The notes: generated by a model not told the origin, from the sequence alone. Shown: positions 8,511-16,451, counted from the stretch's first letter. The stretch: 64,000 nt of DNA from Thermus thermophilus HB8 (GCF_000091545.1 NC_006461.1:1364469-1428468); one strand, 5' to 3'. Made by a program: numbers and translations.

Positions 8511-9155
8511 ATGGACCTTTCCGCCGTCCGCTTTGACGAAAAGGGCCTCGTCCCCGTGGTGGTCCAAGACGCCCGCACCGGGGAGGTCCTCACCCTGGCC
8601 TACGCCAACCGGGAGGCTTTGGAGGAGACCCTAAGGACCCGGCGGAGCACCTTCTTTAGCCGAAGCCGCCAGGCGCTTTGGCGCAAGGGGGAGACCTCGG
8701 GGCACACCCAGGAGGTGGTGGAGGTTCTTTTGGACTGCGACGGGGACGCCGTGGTCTACCGGGTCCTCCCCCAAGGCCCCGCCTGCCACACGGGGGAGAG
8801 GACCTGCTTCCACCGGGCCCTCCTTGAAGGGGAGAAGGACCTCGGCTTCGTGGTGGGCCAGGTCTACGCCACCATCAAGGAGCGCCTAAGGACCCTCCCC
8901 GAGGGAAGCTACGTGGCCCGGATGCACCAAGCAGGCCTGGACCGGATCCTAAAGAAGATCGGGGAGGAAGCGGGGGAGGTGATCCTCGCCGCCAAGAACC
9001 AAAACCCCGAGGAGCTTCGCCACGAAGCGGCGGACCTCCTCTTCCACCTCCTCCTCACCCTGGCGGAGCTCGGCCTCACCCCCGAGGACCTGGCGAAGAC
9101 CCTCTGGGAGCGGCACCGGCCGCGAAGCCCTTATGATGGAAGCCATGGAAATTGA
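8511..9155 (+). CDS. hisIE: Phosphoribosyl-AMP cyclohydrolase / phosphoribosyl-ATP pyrophosphatase fusion
   Basis: Bifunctional enzyme for steps two and three of histidine synthesis. The N-terminal cyclohydrolase (about residues 1-100) has the metal-site motifs LLDCDGDAVV and GPACHTGERTCF. The C-terminal pyrophosphatase (about 110-205) has the helical EEAGEVILAAKN and HEAADLLFHLL motifs of the MazG-like fold. 214 residues is normal for the fusion. The gene lies directly after hisF, and its end overlaps the glpX start by about 20 bases, suggesting one transcript. Confidence 0.97.
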   Translation: MDLSAVRFDEKGLVPVVVQDARTGEVLTLAYANREALEETLRTRRSTFFSRSRQALWRKGETSGHTQEVVEVLLDCDGDAVVYRVLPQGPACHTGERTCFHRALLEGEKDLGFVVGQVYATIKERLRTLPEGSYVARMHQAGLDRILKKIGEEAGEVILAAKNQNPEELRHEAADLLFHLLLTLAELGLTPEDLAKTLWERHRPRSPYDGSHGN

Positions 9156-10113
9156 ACGCCGGCTGGTCCTCGAGGTCGTCCGGGTCACGGAGCAAGCGGC
9201 CCTGGCCGCGAGCCGCTTCGCGGGCAAGGGGGACAAGGAAGCGGTGGACGAAGCGGGCACCCAGGCCATGCGCCGGGTGCTGAACGAACTCCCCATAAGG
9301 GGCACCGTGGTCATCGGCGAGGGGGAGATGGACGAGGCCCCCATGCTCTACATCGGGGAGGTGCTGGGCCAGGGGGGGCTAGAGGTGGACATCGCCGTGG
9401 ACCCCGTGGAGGGCACCACCACCGCCGCCAAGGGCCTGCCCAACGCCGTGACCGTGATCGCCCTAAGCGAAAAGGGCGGGCTCTTCCACGCCCCCGACAT
9501 GTACATGGAAAAGCTCATCGTCCCCCCGCCCGCCGCCGGCCTCGTGGACCTCACCTGGCCCGTCTCCGCCAACCTCAAGGCCCTGGCCCTCGCCCTCCAG
9601 CGCTCCGTGGAGGACCTGGTGGTGGTGGTCCTGGACCGCCCCCGGCACGAAAGGCTCATCCGGGAGATCCGGGAAGCGGGGGCCCGGGTCAAGCTCATCT
9701 CCGACGGGGACGTGATCGCCGCCCTGGCCGCCGCCATCCGCGGCACCGGGGTCCACGCGGTGATGGGCATCGGCGGGGCCCCGGAAGGGGTTTTGGCCGC
9801 CGCCGCCTTAAAGTGCCTGGGCGGGGAGATCCAGGCCCGCTTCGTCCCGCAAAACGAGGAGGAAAGGGAGCGCCTAAAGGCCATGGGCGGGGACGAGCAC
9901 CGCATCTACAAGACCGAGGACCTCGCCCCCGGGAAGGAGATCGTCTTCGCCGCCACCGGGATCACCGACGGGGACATCCTGGAGGGCGTGCGCTTCTTCG
10001 GGGGCGGGGCCAGGACCCACTCCATCGTCATGGGCCACGCCACACGGGTGGTGCGCTTCATAGACTCCATCCACCTCTTTGAGACGGGCGCCCGGGTCAC
10101 CATCCGGGTCTAA
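9133..10113 (+). CDS. glpX: Class II fructose-1,6-bisphosphatase
   Basis: Gluconeogenic phosphatase of the GlpX type, 326 residues. Metal and substrate motifs are GEGEMDEAPM, DIAVDPVEGTT and GIGGAPEGVLAAAALKCLGG. The gene overlaps the end of hisIE by 23 bases. ATGs at 9133, 9136 and 9145 are all possible; the third gives the family-typical start MEIERRLVLE and has a weak GGAAG before it. I list the longest. Placing gluconeogenesis after histidine genes suggests co-transcription, not a shared pathway. Confidence 0.95.
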   Translation: MMEAMEIERRLVLEVVRVTEQAALAASRFAGKGDKEAVDEAGTQAMRRVLNELPIRGTVVIGEGEMDEAPMLYIGEVLGQGGLEVDIAVDPVEGTTTAAKGLPNAVTVIALSEKGGLFHAPDMYMEKLIVPPPAAGLVDLTWPVSANLKALALALQRSVEDLVVVVLDRPRHERLIREIREAGARVKLISDGDVIAALAAAIRGTGVHAVMGIGGAPEGVLAAAALKCLGGEIQARFVPQNEEERERLKAMGGDEHRIYKTEDLAPGKEIVFAATGITDGDILEGVRFFGGGARTHSIVMGHATRVVRFIDSIHLFETGARVTIRV

Positions 10114-10118
10114 ACGGG

Positions 10119-10200
10119 GAGGCCCCTGGGGGCGCTTGGGCCGTAAGAACGCAGGGGGCGAAACGCCCAAGCGCCCCGGCGGCCGCCACGTGGGGGCCTC
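10119..10200. terminator. Nested inverted repeats between glpX and the alanine dehydrogenase-like gene
   Basis: An inner perfect 13-bp repeat, GGGGCGCTTGGGC (10129-10141) with GCCCAAGCGCCCC (10165-10177), is enclosed by an outer 8-bp repeat, GAGGCCCC (10119-10126) with GGGGCCTC (10193-10200). Between the right arms lies the palindrome GGCGGCCGCC (10179-10188). There is no T-run. The promoter of the next gene is further downstream, so in RNA this would form the 3' end of the glpX message. Confidence 0.6.
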
Positions 10201-10234
10201 TTCCCCAAGGACATCCGCCCCGGGGCTTTCGGCG

Positions 10235-10240
10235 TAGGCT
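10235..10240 (+). promoter_or_regulatory. -10 element of the alanine dehydrogenase-like gene (leaderless)
   Basis: TAGGCT, six bases before the ATG at 10247. No clear -35. Confidence 0.4.
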
Positions 10241-10246
10241 TGGGGC

Positions 10247-11284
10247 ATGGAGTTCGGCGTGCCCAGAGAACGGTCGGGCGGGGAGATCCCGGAAAGGCGG
10301 GTGCCCCTCACGCCCCAGGGGGTGCGGGAGCTCGTCGCCTCGGGGCACCGGGTCTACGTGGAGCGGGGCGCGGGGGAAGGGGCGGGCTTTCCCGACGAGG
10401 CCTACGAGGAAGCGGGGGCCAGGCTCGTGGGCCGGGAGGAGGCCTTCGGCCGCCCCCAGGTGGTGCTCAAGGTGGCCCGCCCCACCCTCGAGGAGGTGGG
10501 GCTCATGCGCAAAAACGCCGTTCTCATGGCCTTCCTCCACCTGGCGGTGGCGGAAAGCCCCCTCGTGGAGGCCATGGCCCAAAAGGGCCTCACCGCCATC
10601 GGCTACGAGCTGGTGGGCGAGGAGGGCCGCCGCCCCGTCCTGAAGGCCATGAGCGAGATCGCCGGGCGCATGGCCCCCCAGCTCGCCGGGCGGCTCCTCG
10701 AGGCCCCCCAGGGCCCGGGCATCCTCCTCTCCGGCCTGGTGGGCATCCCCCCGGCGGACGTGGTCGTCCTGGGGGCGGGGGTCCTGGGCCGGGCGGCGGC
10801 GCGGGCCTTTCTGGGCGCGGGGGCCTCGGTCCACCTCCTGGACCGGGCCCTTCCCCCGCTGGAGGAGGCCGCCCGGGAGGCCCCGGGGGCCATCACCGCC
10901 CTCGTCACCCAGGACCGCCTGGAGCGGTACGTGGCCTTCGCCGACGTCCTGGTGGGGGCGGTGGCCGTCCCTGGGGAGCGCACCCCCCTTCTCCTCACCC
11001 GCGGCCTCCTCGCCCGCATGCGCCCCGGAAGCGTCCTCCTGGACTTCTCCATAGACCAGGGGGGCGTCTCGGAAACCAGCCGCCCTGGGGTCTACCAGGA
11101 GATGGGCGTCACCCACTTCTGCCTCCCCAACGTCCCCGCCCTCGTCCCCCGCACCGCAAGCCACGCCCTCACCCTCACCCTCCTCCCCTACCTGCTCCGG
11201 ATCCAGGAAGACCCCCTGGCCCTTCCCGGGCTCCGCCAGGGGGCCTACCTCCTCTTCGGCGAGAAAGGAGGCCACCTAGAATGA
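10247..11284 (+). CDS. Alanine dehydrogenase / PNT-family dehydrogenase
   Basis: A 345-residue member of the alanine dehydrogenase and transhydrogenase family. The N-terminal catalytic part has RRVPLTPQGVREL, the substrate lysine in KVARPT and the histidine in FLHLAVAESP. The NAD-binding Rossmann motif is VVVLGAGVLGRAAARAF, followed by FSIDQGG and THFCLPNVPALVPRTASHAL. Typical alanine dehydrogenases are about 360-370 residues, so this is slightly short. It may act on alanine or another 2-oxoacid. The stop overlaps the start of the CoA-transferase gene. Confidence 0.87.
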   Translation: MEFGVPRERSGGEIPERRVPLTPQGVRELVASGHRVYVERGAGEGAGFPDEAYEEAGARLVGREEAFGRPQVVLKVARPTLEEVGLMRKNAVLMAFLHLAVAESPLVEAMAQKGLTAIGYELVGEEGRRPVLKAMSEIAGRMAPQLAGRLLEAPQGPGILLSGLVGIPPADVVVLGAGVLGRAAARAFLGAGASVHLLDRALPPLEEAAREAPGAITALVTQDRLERYVAFADVLVGAVAVPGERTPLLLTRGLLARMRPGSVLLDFSIDQGGVSETSRPGVYQEMGVTHFCLPNVPALVPRTASHALTLTLLPYLLRIQEDPLALPGLRQGAYLLFGEKGGHLE

Positions 11285-12615
11285 GCTACCGCAAGAAGCT
11301 CACCTCCCCCGAGGACGCCGTGGGCCTGATCCGCTCGGGGATGCGGGTCTTCGTCTCCGGCAACGCCGCCACCCCCACGCCCCTCCTCAAGGCCCTCGCC
11401 GCCCGCAAGGACGAGCTGGAAAACGTGGAGCTCGTCCACCTCCTGCAGATGGGGGAAGACCCCTTCGCCTCTTTGGAGATGGAGGGGCACTTCCGAAGGC
11501 GCTCCCTCTTCGTGGGCCCCGCCGACCGGGAGGCGGTGAACCAGGGCCGGGCCGACTACGTGCCCGTCATGCTCCACCAGGTGCCCTGGCTCTTCAAGCG
11601 GGGCATCCTCCCCTTGGACGCCGCCATCGTCCAGGTCTCCCCGCCCGACGAGCACGGCTTCTGCTCCTTGGGGGTGGAGGTGATCGCCACGAAGGCCGCG
11701 GTGGAGGCCGCCCCCATCGTCATCGCCATGGTGAACCCCAGAATGCCGAGGACCCTGGGGGACACCTTCGTCCACGTCTCCCGCTTCACCGCCATCGTGG
11801 AGGTGGACTGGCCCCTGCCCGAGCTCAAGCGGGAGGGGTTTGGCGAGGTGGAGCGGAGGATCGGGGAGCACGTGGCGGGCCTCATTGAGGACGGGGCCAC
11901 CCTGCAGATGGGCATCGGGGCCATCCCCGACGCGGTCTTGGCGAGCCTGGAGGGCCGGAGGGACCTCGGGGTCCACACGGAGATGATCTCGGACGGGGTC
12001 CTCGAGGCCTGGGAAAAGGGCCTCATCACCGGGGCGAAAAAGTCCCTCCACCCCGGGAAGATCGTGGGCACCTTCGTCCTGGGCTCGGAGAGGCTCTACC
12101 GCTTCGTCCACGACAACCCCCTCTTTGAGCTCCACCCCGCCGACTACGTGAACGACCCCTTCGTCATCGCCCAAAACCGCAAGATGGTGGCCATCAACTC
12201 GGCCATTGAGGTGGACCTCACGGGCCAGGTGGTGGCGGACTCCATCGGCACCCGGATCTACTCCGGCTTCGGCGGCCAGCTGGACTTCATCCGGGGGGCG
12301 GCGCGGAGCGAGGGGGGGAAGCCCATCATCGCCCTGCCCTCCACCGCCAAGGGCCAAAGCCGCATCGTCCCCTTCCTCAAGCCGGGCGCGGGGGTGGTCA
12401 CCACCCGGGCCGACGTGCACTACGTGGTCACCGAGTGGGGCGTGGCCGAGCTCTTCGGCCGCTCCCTAAGGGAAAGGGCCAAAGCCCTCATCGCCATCGC
12501 CCACCCGGACTTCCGCGAGGCCCTCCTCCAGGGCGCCTGGGAGCGGGGCCTCCTCCCCCGGGGCTACCCCGGCGTGGACCTGAAGGGGCTGGAGGAAAAG
12601 CGCGGGAGGCCGTAA
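11281..12615 (+). CDS. Acetyl-CoA hydrolase / 4-hydroxybutyrate CoA-transferase family protein
   Basis: A 444-residue CoA-transferase of the acetyl-CoA hydrolase family (Cat1 / 4-hydroxybutyrate transferase type). Recognisable parts are the N-terminal GMRVFVSGNAATP, the glycine-rich QMGIGAIPDAVL and HTEMISDGV, where the family's catalytic glutamate lies. GGQLDFIRGA and the C-terminal FGRSLRERAKALIAIAHPDFR follow. The ATG overlaps the upstream stop (ATGA), with a Shine-Dalgarno AAGGAGG inside the upstream gene, so it should be translated with it. The acyl donor is not predictable. Confidence 0.92.
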   Translation: MSYRKKLTSPEDAVGLIRSGMRVFVSGNAATPTPLLKALAARKDELENVELVHLLQMGEDPFASLEMEGHFRRRSLFVGPADREAVNQGRADYVPVMLHQVPWLFKRGILPLDAAIVQVSPPDEHGFCSLGVEVIATKAAVEAAPIVIAMVNPRMPRTLGDTFVHVSRFTAIVEVDWPLPELKREGFGEVERRIGEHVAGLIEDGATLQMGIGAIPDAVLASLEGRRDLGVHTEMISDGVLEAWEKGLITGAKKSLHPGKIVGTFVLGSERLYRFVHDNPLFELHPADYVNDPFVIAQNRKMVAINSAIEVDLTGQVVADSIGTRIYSGFGGQLDFIRGAARSEGGKPIIALPSTAKGQSRIVPFLKPGAGVVTTRADVHYVVTEWGVAELFGRSLRERAKALIAIAHPDFREALLQGAWERGLLPRGYPGVDLKGLEEKRGRP

Positions 12616-12620
12616 TCCCA

Positions 12621-12663
12621 CCCCATGCTGGCCCAAGCCAGCATGGGGGCCCCGGCAAAAGGT
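12621..12663. repeat. Interspersed hairpin repeat, CCCCATGCTGGC class (copy 1)
   Basis: Perfect 12-bp arms CCCCATGCTGGC (12621-12632) and GCCAGCATGGGG (12637-12648) around CCAA, followed by the shared tail GCCCCGGCAAAAGGT. It lies just after the CoA-transferase stop and upstream of the tatD promoter. The tetraloop differs from the other two copies (TTGC). A further match to the copy at 16485 is seen around 12681-12700 (GGGCC, then CGAAGGAA). Confidence 0.8.
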
Positions 12664-12710
12664 CCCTGGGAAGCCTCCCTGGGCCAGTCGGACGAAGGAA
12701 CCCGGAAGGG

Positions 12711-12716
12711 TATAAA
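12711..12716 (+). promoter_or_regulatory. -10 element of tatD (leaderless)
   Basis: TATAAA, eight bases before the GTG at 12725. The sequence TCGGAC at 12688-12693 is at -35 distance but is a poor match. Confidence 0.5.
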
Positions 12717-12724
12717 GTGGTCCC

Positions 12725-13480
12725 GTGACCGACACCCACGCCCACCTGGACTTCCTGGAACCGGAGGAGCTCGCCGAGGCCGCCGCCCACCTCCCAAAGC
12801 TTCGGGCCGTGCTCACCCTGGGGGTGGACCCGGGCCGCTGGGAGAAGACCCTAAGCCTGGCCCAGGGAAACGTCTACGCCGCAGTGGGCCTCCACCCCAC
12901 GAGCGCCCACCTCCTCTCCCCCGAGGTGGAGGAGGCCCTCCGCCACTACGCCCGAAGCGAGCGGGTGCGGGCCATCGGGGAGACGGGGCTGGACTACTAC
13001 TGGACCCCGGAGACCAGGGCCGCCCAGCTCAAGGCCCTGGACTTCCAGGCGGCTTTGGCGGAGGCCCTCGGCCTTCCCCTGGTCCTCCACGTGCGGAGCA
13101 AGGACGGCAAGGCCGAGGAGGACCTCGCCGCCTGGCTCCTCCTCCACCGGCCCAAGCGGGCCGTGCTCCACGCCTTCTCCGGCCACCCCGCCCTGGAAGC
13201 GGCGGGCCTGGAGGTGGGGGCCTACTTCAGCTTCGCCGGGCCCCTCACCTACAGGAAAAACGCCGCCCTGCGCGAGGCCGCGGCCCGGCTCCCCGAGGAC
13301 AGGCTTCTGGTGGAGACCGACACCCCCTTCCTTCCCCCGGAGCCCTTCCGGGGCAAGCGGAACCGCCCCCACTACGTGCGCTTTACCCTGGAGAAACTCG
13401 CGGAAGCGCGGGGCCTTCCCTTCGCCGAGGCGGAGGCCCTCACCGACCGGAACGCCCGGGTATGCTTTGGCTGGCCATGA
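12725..13480 (+). CDS. tatD: TatD-family metal-dependent DNase
   Basis: A 251-residue TIM-barrel hydrolase of the TatD family, typically 3'-5' exonuclease or AP-site-processing enzymes needing Mg2+ or Mn2+. Metal ligands are seen in TDTHAHLDF at the N-terminus, GETGLDYY near residue 80, LPLVLHVRSK, LHAFSG and ETDTPFLPP. The GTG start is the first codon of the family N-terminus, and a -10 lies eight bases upstream. The stop overlaps the ATG of a secreted phospholipase-D-like protein, so the two are co-translated. Confidence 0.95.
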   Translation: MTDTHAHLDFLEPEELAEAAAHLPKLRAVLTLGVDPGRWEKTLSLAQGNVYAAVGLHPTSAHLLSPEVEEALRHYARSERVRAIGETGLDYYWTPETRAAQLKALDFQAALAEALGLPLVLHVRSKDGKAEEDLAAWLLLHRPKRAVLHAFSGHPALEAAGLEVGAYFSFAGPLTYRKNAALREAAARLPEDRLLVETDTPFLPPEPFRGKRNRPHYVRFTLEKLAEARGLPFAEAEALTDRNARVCFGWP

Positions 13481-14775
13481 GGCGTTTCCTCGTTCTGCTC
13501 TGGCTCCTCTCCCTGGCCCTGGCGGCGCCCCGCCTCGTGGTGGAGCCCGAGGACGGGGTCAAGCCCCTCCTGGACCTCATCGCCTCCGCCCGGGAGGAGA
13601 TCCTGGTCAAGATGTACCTCTGGACCCCAAGCCGCATGGACGTGGTGGAGGCCCTGGGGGAGGCGGCGAGGCGAGGGGTGCGGGTGCGGGTCCTCCTGGA
13701 GCGGGAGCCCTCGGGGGGGCGGGTGGACCTCGAGGTCTTCCAGGCCCTTAAAGCGCGGGGGGTGGAGGTCAGGCTCACCACGCCCTTCCGCTTCGTCTTC
13801 GTGCACGAAAAAAGCCTGGTGGTGGACCGCAAGCGGGCCTGGGTGGGCACCATGAACCTCACGGGAAGCTCCTTCGCCGCCAACCGCGAGTACGCCCTCA
13901 TCCTGGACGACCCCGCGCAGGTGGCCGAGATCGCCAAGGTCTTTGAGGCCGACTGGGAAGGGGAAAGGCTGGACCTCTCCCAAGCCCTGCTCGTCTGGGC
14001 GCCAAGCCGCGTCCTGGGCGGGGTGAAGGAGGGGAACGCCCGGGAAACCCTCCTCGCCCTCATCCGGGGGGCCCAAAGGGAGCTTTTCCTGGAGCACCAG
14101 GCCATGGCCGACCCCGAGGTGGAGGCCGCCCTGAAGGAGGCCCTGGGCCGGGGGGTGCGGGTGCGCCTTCTGGGGAGCCCTAAGGAGCCCGGGGACACCT
14201 ACTTCCTCGCGGGGGCCCTGAGGCTCAAGGAGGCGGGGGCCCTGGTGCGCTTCCTCCCCGACCCCTACGTCCACGCCAAGGTCCTGGTGCGGGACGGCGA
14301 AGAGGCCCTTTTGGGAAGCCTCAACCTGAGCGCCAACTCCATCCAGGCCAACCGGGAGCTTGCCGTGCGCTTCACCGCCCGGGAGGCCCCCGAGGCCTTT
14401 AGAAGGCTCCTTTTCGTGATGGAGGGGGACTGGGAAAAGGCCCTTCCGGAAAACCCCTTCGCCCTCCCCCCGGTGGAGGGGGTAATCCCCTGGCAGGAGG
14501 CCCCCCGGTACTTCGGCCGCGTGGCCACGGTGGAGGGGGTGATCCAGGCGGTGGAGGACCGGGGCACGGTGGCCTTCCTCAAGTTCGGCCCGGGGGAAAG
14601 CGACCTCCGGCTGGTGGCTTTCCCGAGAAGCTACGGCCTCTTCGCCCAGCCTTTCCCCCAGAGTTACCTGGGCAAGAAGGTGCGGGCCAGGGGGCGGATC
14701 GTCCTCTACGCCGGCTACTACGAGATCGTCCTGGAAGGCCCGGAGAACCTGGAGGTGCTGGATGGAGGCCCTTAA
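13477..14775 (+). CDS. Secreted phospholipase D-like protein with C-terminal OB-like domain
   Basis: A 432-residue protein with an N-terminal signal peptide (MRRFLVLLWLLSLALA) and two complete HKD motifs, HEKSLVVD (about residue 110) and HAKVLVRD (about 266), each followed by G-[TS]-x-N-L. This is the full two-half active site of the PLD superfamily, which includes phospholipases and nucleases. The last 90 residues (YFGRVATVEGVIQAVEDRG to the end) look like an OB-fold of the sort found in secreted nucleases. I chose the ATG overlapping the tatD stop; an ATG at 13462 is also in frame. With tatD it suggests nucleic acid degradation, but the substrate is unproven. Confidence 0.88.
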   Translation: MRRFLVLLWLLSLALAAPRLVVEPEDGVKPLLDLIASAREEILVKMYLWTPSRMDVVEALGEAARRGVRVRVLLEREPSGGRVDLEVFQALKARGVEVRLTTPFRFVFVHEKSLVVDRKRAWVGTMNLTGSSFAANREYALILDDPAQVAEIAKVFEADWEGERLDLSQALLVWAPSRVLGGVKEGNARETLLALIRGAQRELFLEHQAMADPEVEAALKEALGRGVRVRLLGSPKEPGDTYFLAGALRLKEAGALVRFLPDPYVHAKVLVRDGEEALLGSLNLSANSIQANRELAVRFTAREAPEAFRRLLFVMEGDWEKALPENPFALPPVEGVIPWQEAPRYFGRVATVEGVIQAVEDRGTVAFLKFGPGESDLRLVAFPRSYGLFAQPFPQSYLGKKVRARGRIVLYAGYYEIVLEGPENLEVLDGGP

Positions 14776-15061
14776 GGCCCTGGGCTACGAGGTGAGCCCC
14801 ATAGAGGGGGGCGTCTACGGGGAAAAGCGGCGGGGCGGGGTGGTCTACCAGGTCTTCTACGCGGAAAAGGGCGACCTCCGCCTGAGGCGCAAGCGCTTCC
14901 TCAAGGAGGAGGCGAGGCCCCTCGCCCTCGCCGGGGTGGCGGGGCAGTGGGCCGCCCGGTGGGAGGTGGAGGAGAACTTCTTCGCCGTGGCGGGCCCCGA
15001 GGAGCTCCCCCATTTGGTCCTCGCCTTTGAGCGGCTTGACCCTCCGGGGGAAAACCCCTAA
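14762..15061 (+). CDS. Small conserved-looking protein of unknown function
   Basis: 99 residues, not recognised. It overlaps the end of the PLD-like gene by 14 bases, in the manner of translationally coupled genes. The product is rich in charged residues with alternating strands (GGVYGEKRRGGVVYQVFYAEKG cut at the turn), no membrane segment and no cysteine. The codon use is like that of the neighbours, which supports a real gene. The aspS2 promoter overlaps its 3' end: the -35 is inside the coding region and the -10 begins at the stop codon. Confidence 0.72.
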   Translation: MEALKALGYEVSPIEGGVYGEKRRGGVVYQVFYAEKGDLRLRRKRFLKEEARPLALAGVAGQWAARWEVEENFFAVAGPEELPHLVLAFERLDPPGENP

Positions 15062-15064
15062 ACT
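15036..15064 (+). promoter_or_regulatory. aspS2 leader promoter
   Basis: -35 TTGACC (15036-15041), 17-base spacer, -10 TAAACT (15059-15064). Transcription should start near 15071, four bases before the leader-peptide ATG. Confidence 0.75.
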
Positions 15065-15074
15065 TAGGCCCAAC

Positions 15075-15107
15075 ATGCGCCCTCGCCTTGGCAACAACGA
15101 CCGCTAA
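15075..15107 (+). CDS. Putative attenuation leader peptide with Asn-Asn-Asp codons
   Basis: A ten-codon reading frame encodes MRPRLGNNDR and ends in TAA. It starts about four bases after the predicted transcription start, so it would be translated almost leaderlessly. The consecutive Asn codons AAC AAC (15093-15098) and Asp GAC (15099-15101) stand directly before a set of competing hairpins and the gene for an aspartyl-tRNA synthetase that serves tRNA-Asn. This matches the design of known amino-acid leader peptides. The peptide itself need have no function. No experimental support is known to me. Confidence 0.65.
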   Translation: MRPRLGNNDR

Positions 15108-15160
15108 GGGGGGCAAGGCCTGGCCCCCCCGGCTCTCCTTGGCCGGGGGGGCCAAGGCTT
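15085..15160 (+). promoter_or_regulatory. Candidate attenuator upstream of aspS2
   Basis: Three alternative pairings can be drawn. Segments 1:2 are GCCTTG (15085-15090) with CAAGGC (15114-15119). Segments 2:3 are GGGGGGC (15108-15114) with GCCCCCC (15123-15129). Segments 3:4 are a perfect 12-bp stem, GGCCCCCCCGGC (15122-15133) with GCCGGGGGGGCC (15142-15153), around an eight-base loop and extendable to about 15160. A ribosome stalled on the Asn codons would cover segment 1 and favour 2:3; one reaching the stop codon would cover segment 2 and favour 3:4. No T-run follows 3:4, so termination could be factor-dependent, or control could be of translation. Confidence 0.6.
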
Positions 15161-15176
15161 AAGAAGGGGGCACGCC

Positions 15177-16445
15177 ATGCGGGTACTGGTACGGGACCTC
15201 AAAGCGCACGTCGGCCAAGAGGTGGAGCTTCTGGGCTTTCTCCACTGGCGCAGGGACCTGGGGAGGATCCAGTTCCTCCTCCTCAGGGACCGAAGCGGCG
15301 TCGTCCAGGTGGTCACCGGGGGGCTCAAGCTCCCCTTACCCGAGTCCGCCCTAAGGGTGCGGGGCCTGGTGGTGGAAAACGCCAAGGCCCCGGGGGGCCT
15401 CGAGGTCCAGGCCAAGGAGGTGGAGGTCCTCTCCCCGGCCCTCGAGCCCACCCCGGTGGAGATCCCCAAAGAGGAGTGGCGGGCGAACCCCGACACCCTC
15501 CTGGAGTACCGCTACGTCACCCTAAGGGGGGAGAAGGCCCGCGCCCCCCTCAAGGTCCAGGCCGCCCTGGTGCGGGGCTTCCGCCGCTACTTGGACCGGC
15601 AGGACTTCACGGAAATCTTCACCCCCAAGGTGGTGCGGGCCGGGGCCGAAGGGGGAAGCGGGCTTTTCGGGGTGGACTACTTTGAAAAAAGGGCCTACCT
15701 CGCCCAGTCCCCCCAGCTTTACAAGCAGATCATGGTGGGGGTCTTTGAACGGGTCTACGAGGTGGCCCCGGTGTGGCGCATGGAGGAGCACCACACGAGC
15801 CGCCACCTGAACGAGTACCTCTCCCTGGACGTGGAGATGGGCTTCATCGCGGACGAGGAGGACCTGATGCGGCTGGAGGAAGCCCTCCTCGCCGAGATGC
15901 TGGAGGAGGCCCTGAACACGGCCGGGGACGAGATCCGCCTCCTGGGGGCCACGTGGCCCTCCTTCCCCCAGGACATCCCCCGCCTCACCCACGCCGAGGC
16001 CAAAAGGATCCTCAAAGAGGAGCTCGGCTACCCCGTGGGCCAGGACCTCTCCGAGGAGGCGGAACGCCTCCTCGGAGAGTACGCCAAGGAACGCTGGGGC
16101 TCGGACTGGCTCTTCGTCACCCGCTACCCCCGTTCCGTCCGCCCCTTCTACACCTACCCCGAGGAGGACGGCACCACGAGGAGCTTTGACCTCCTCTTCC
16201 GCGGCCTGGAGATCACCTCGGGGGGCCAGCGCATCCACCGCTACGAGGAGCTCTTGGAAAGCCTAAAGGCCAAGGGCATGGACCCCGAGGCCTTCCATGG
16301 GTACCTGGAGGTCTTCAAGTACGGCATGCCCCCCCACGGGGGCTTCGCCATCGGGGCCGAGCGCCTCACCCAGAAGCTTTTGGGCCTCCCCAACGTGCGC
16401 TACGCCCGCGCCTTCCCCCGGGACCGGCACCGGCTCACGCCCTAA
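15177..16445 (+). CDS. aspS2: Aspartyl-tRNA synthetase 2, archaeal non-discriminating type
   Basis: A 422-residue class IIb synthetase. The N-terminal OB-fold anticodon domain spans about residues 1-100. The catalytic core has motif 2 (PVWRMEEHHTSRHLNEY) and motif 3 (GGFAIGAERLTQKLLG). It lacks the bacterial GAD insertion and is far shorter than bacterial AspRS (about 580), so it is the archaeal-like second enzyme. In T. thermophilus this enzyme also charges tRNA-Asn with Asp, which the GatCAB amidotransferase then converts to Asn-tRNA-Asn, the organism's route to asparagine. It lies behind a candidate attenuator and ends at a strong terminator. Confidence 0.96.
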   Translation: MRVLVRDLKAHVGQEVELLGFLHWRRDLGRIQFLLLRDRSGVVQVVTGGLKLPLPESALRVRGLVVENAKAPGGLEVQAKEVEVLSPALEPTPVEIPKEEWRANPDTLLEYRYVTLRGEKARAPLKVQAALVRGFRRYLDRQDFTEIFTPKVVRAGAEGGSGLFGVDYFEKRAYLAQSPQLYKQIMVGVFERVYEVAPVWRMEEHHTSRHLNEYLSLDVEMGFIADEEDLMRLEEALLAEMLEEALNTAGDEIRLLGATWPSFPQDIPRLTHAEAKRILKEELGYPVGQDLSEEAERLLGEYAKERWGSDWLFVTRYPRSVRPFYTYPEEDGTTRSFDLLFRGLEITSGGQRIHRYEELLESLKAKGMDPEAFHGYLEVFKYGMPPHGGFAIGAERLTQKLLGLPNVRYARAFPRDRHRLTP

Positions 16446-16451
16446 AGCAAA

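Noticed and set aside
12625..13476. In-frame upstream extension of the PLD-like gene
   Set aside because: It runs through tatD in another frame. The signal peptide begins at 13477, coupled to the tatD stop.
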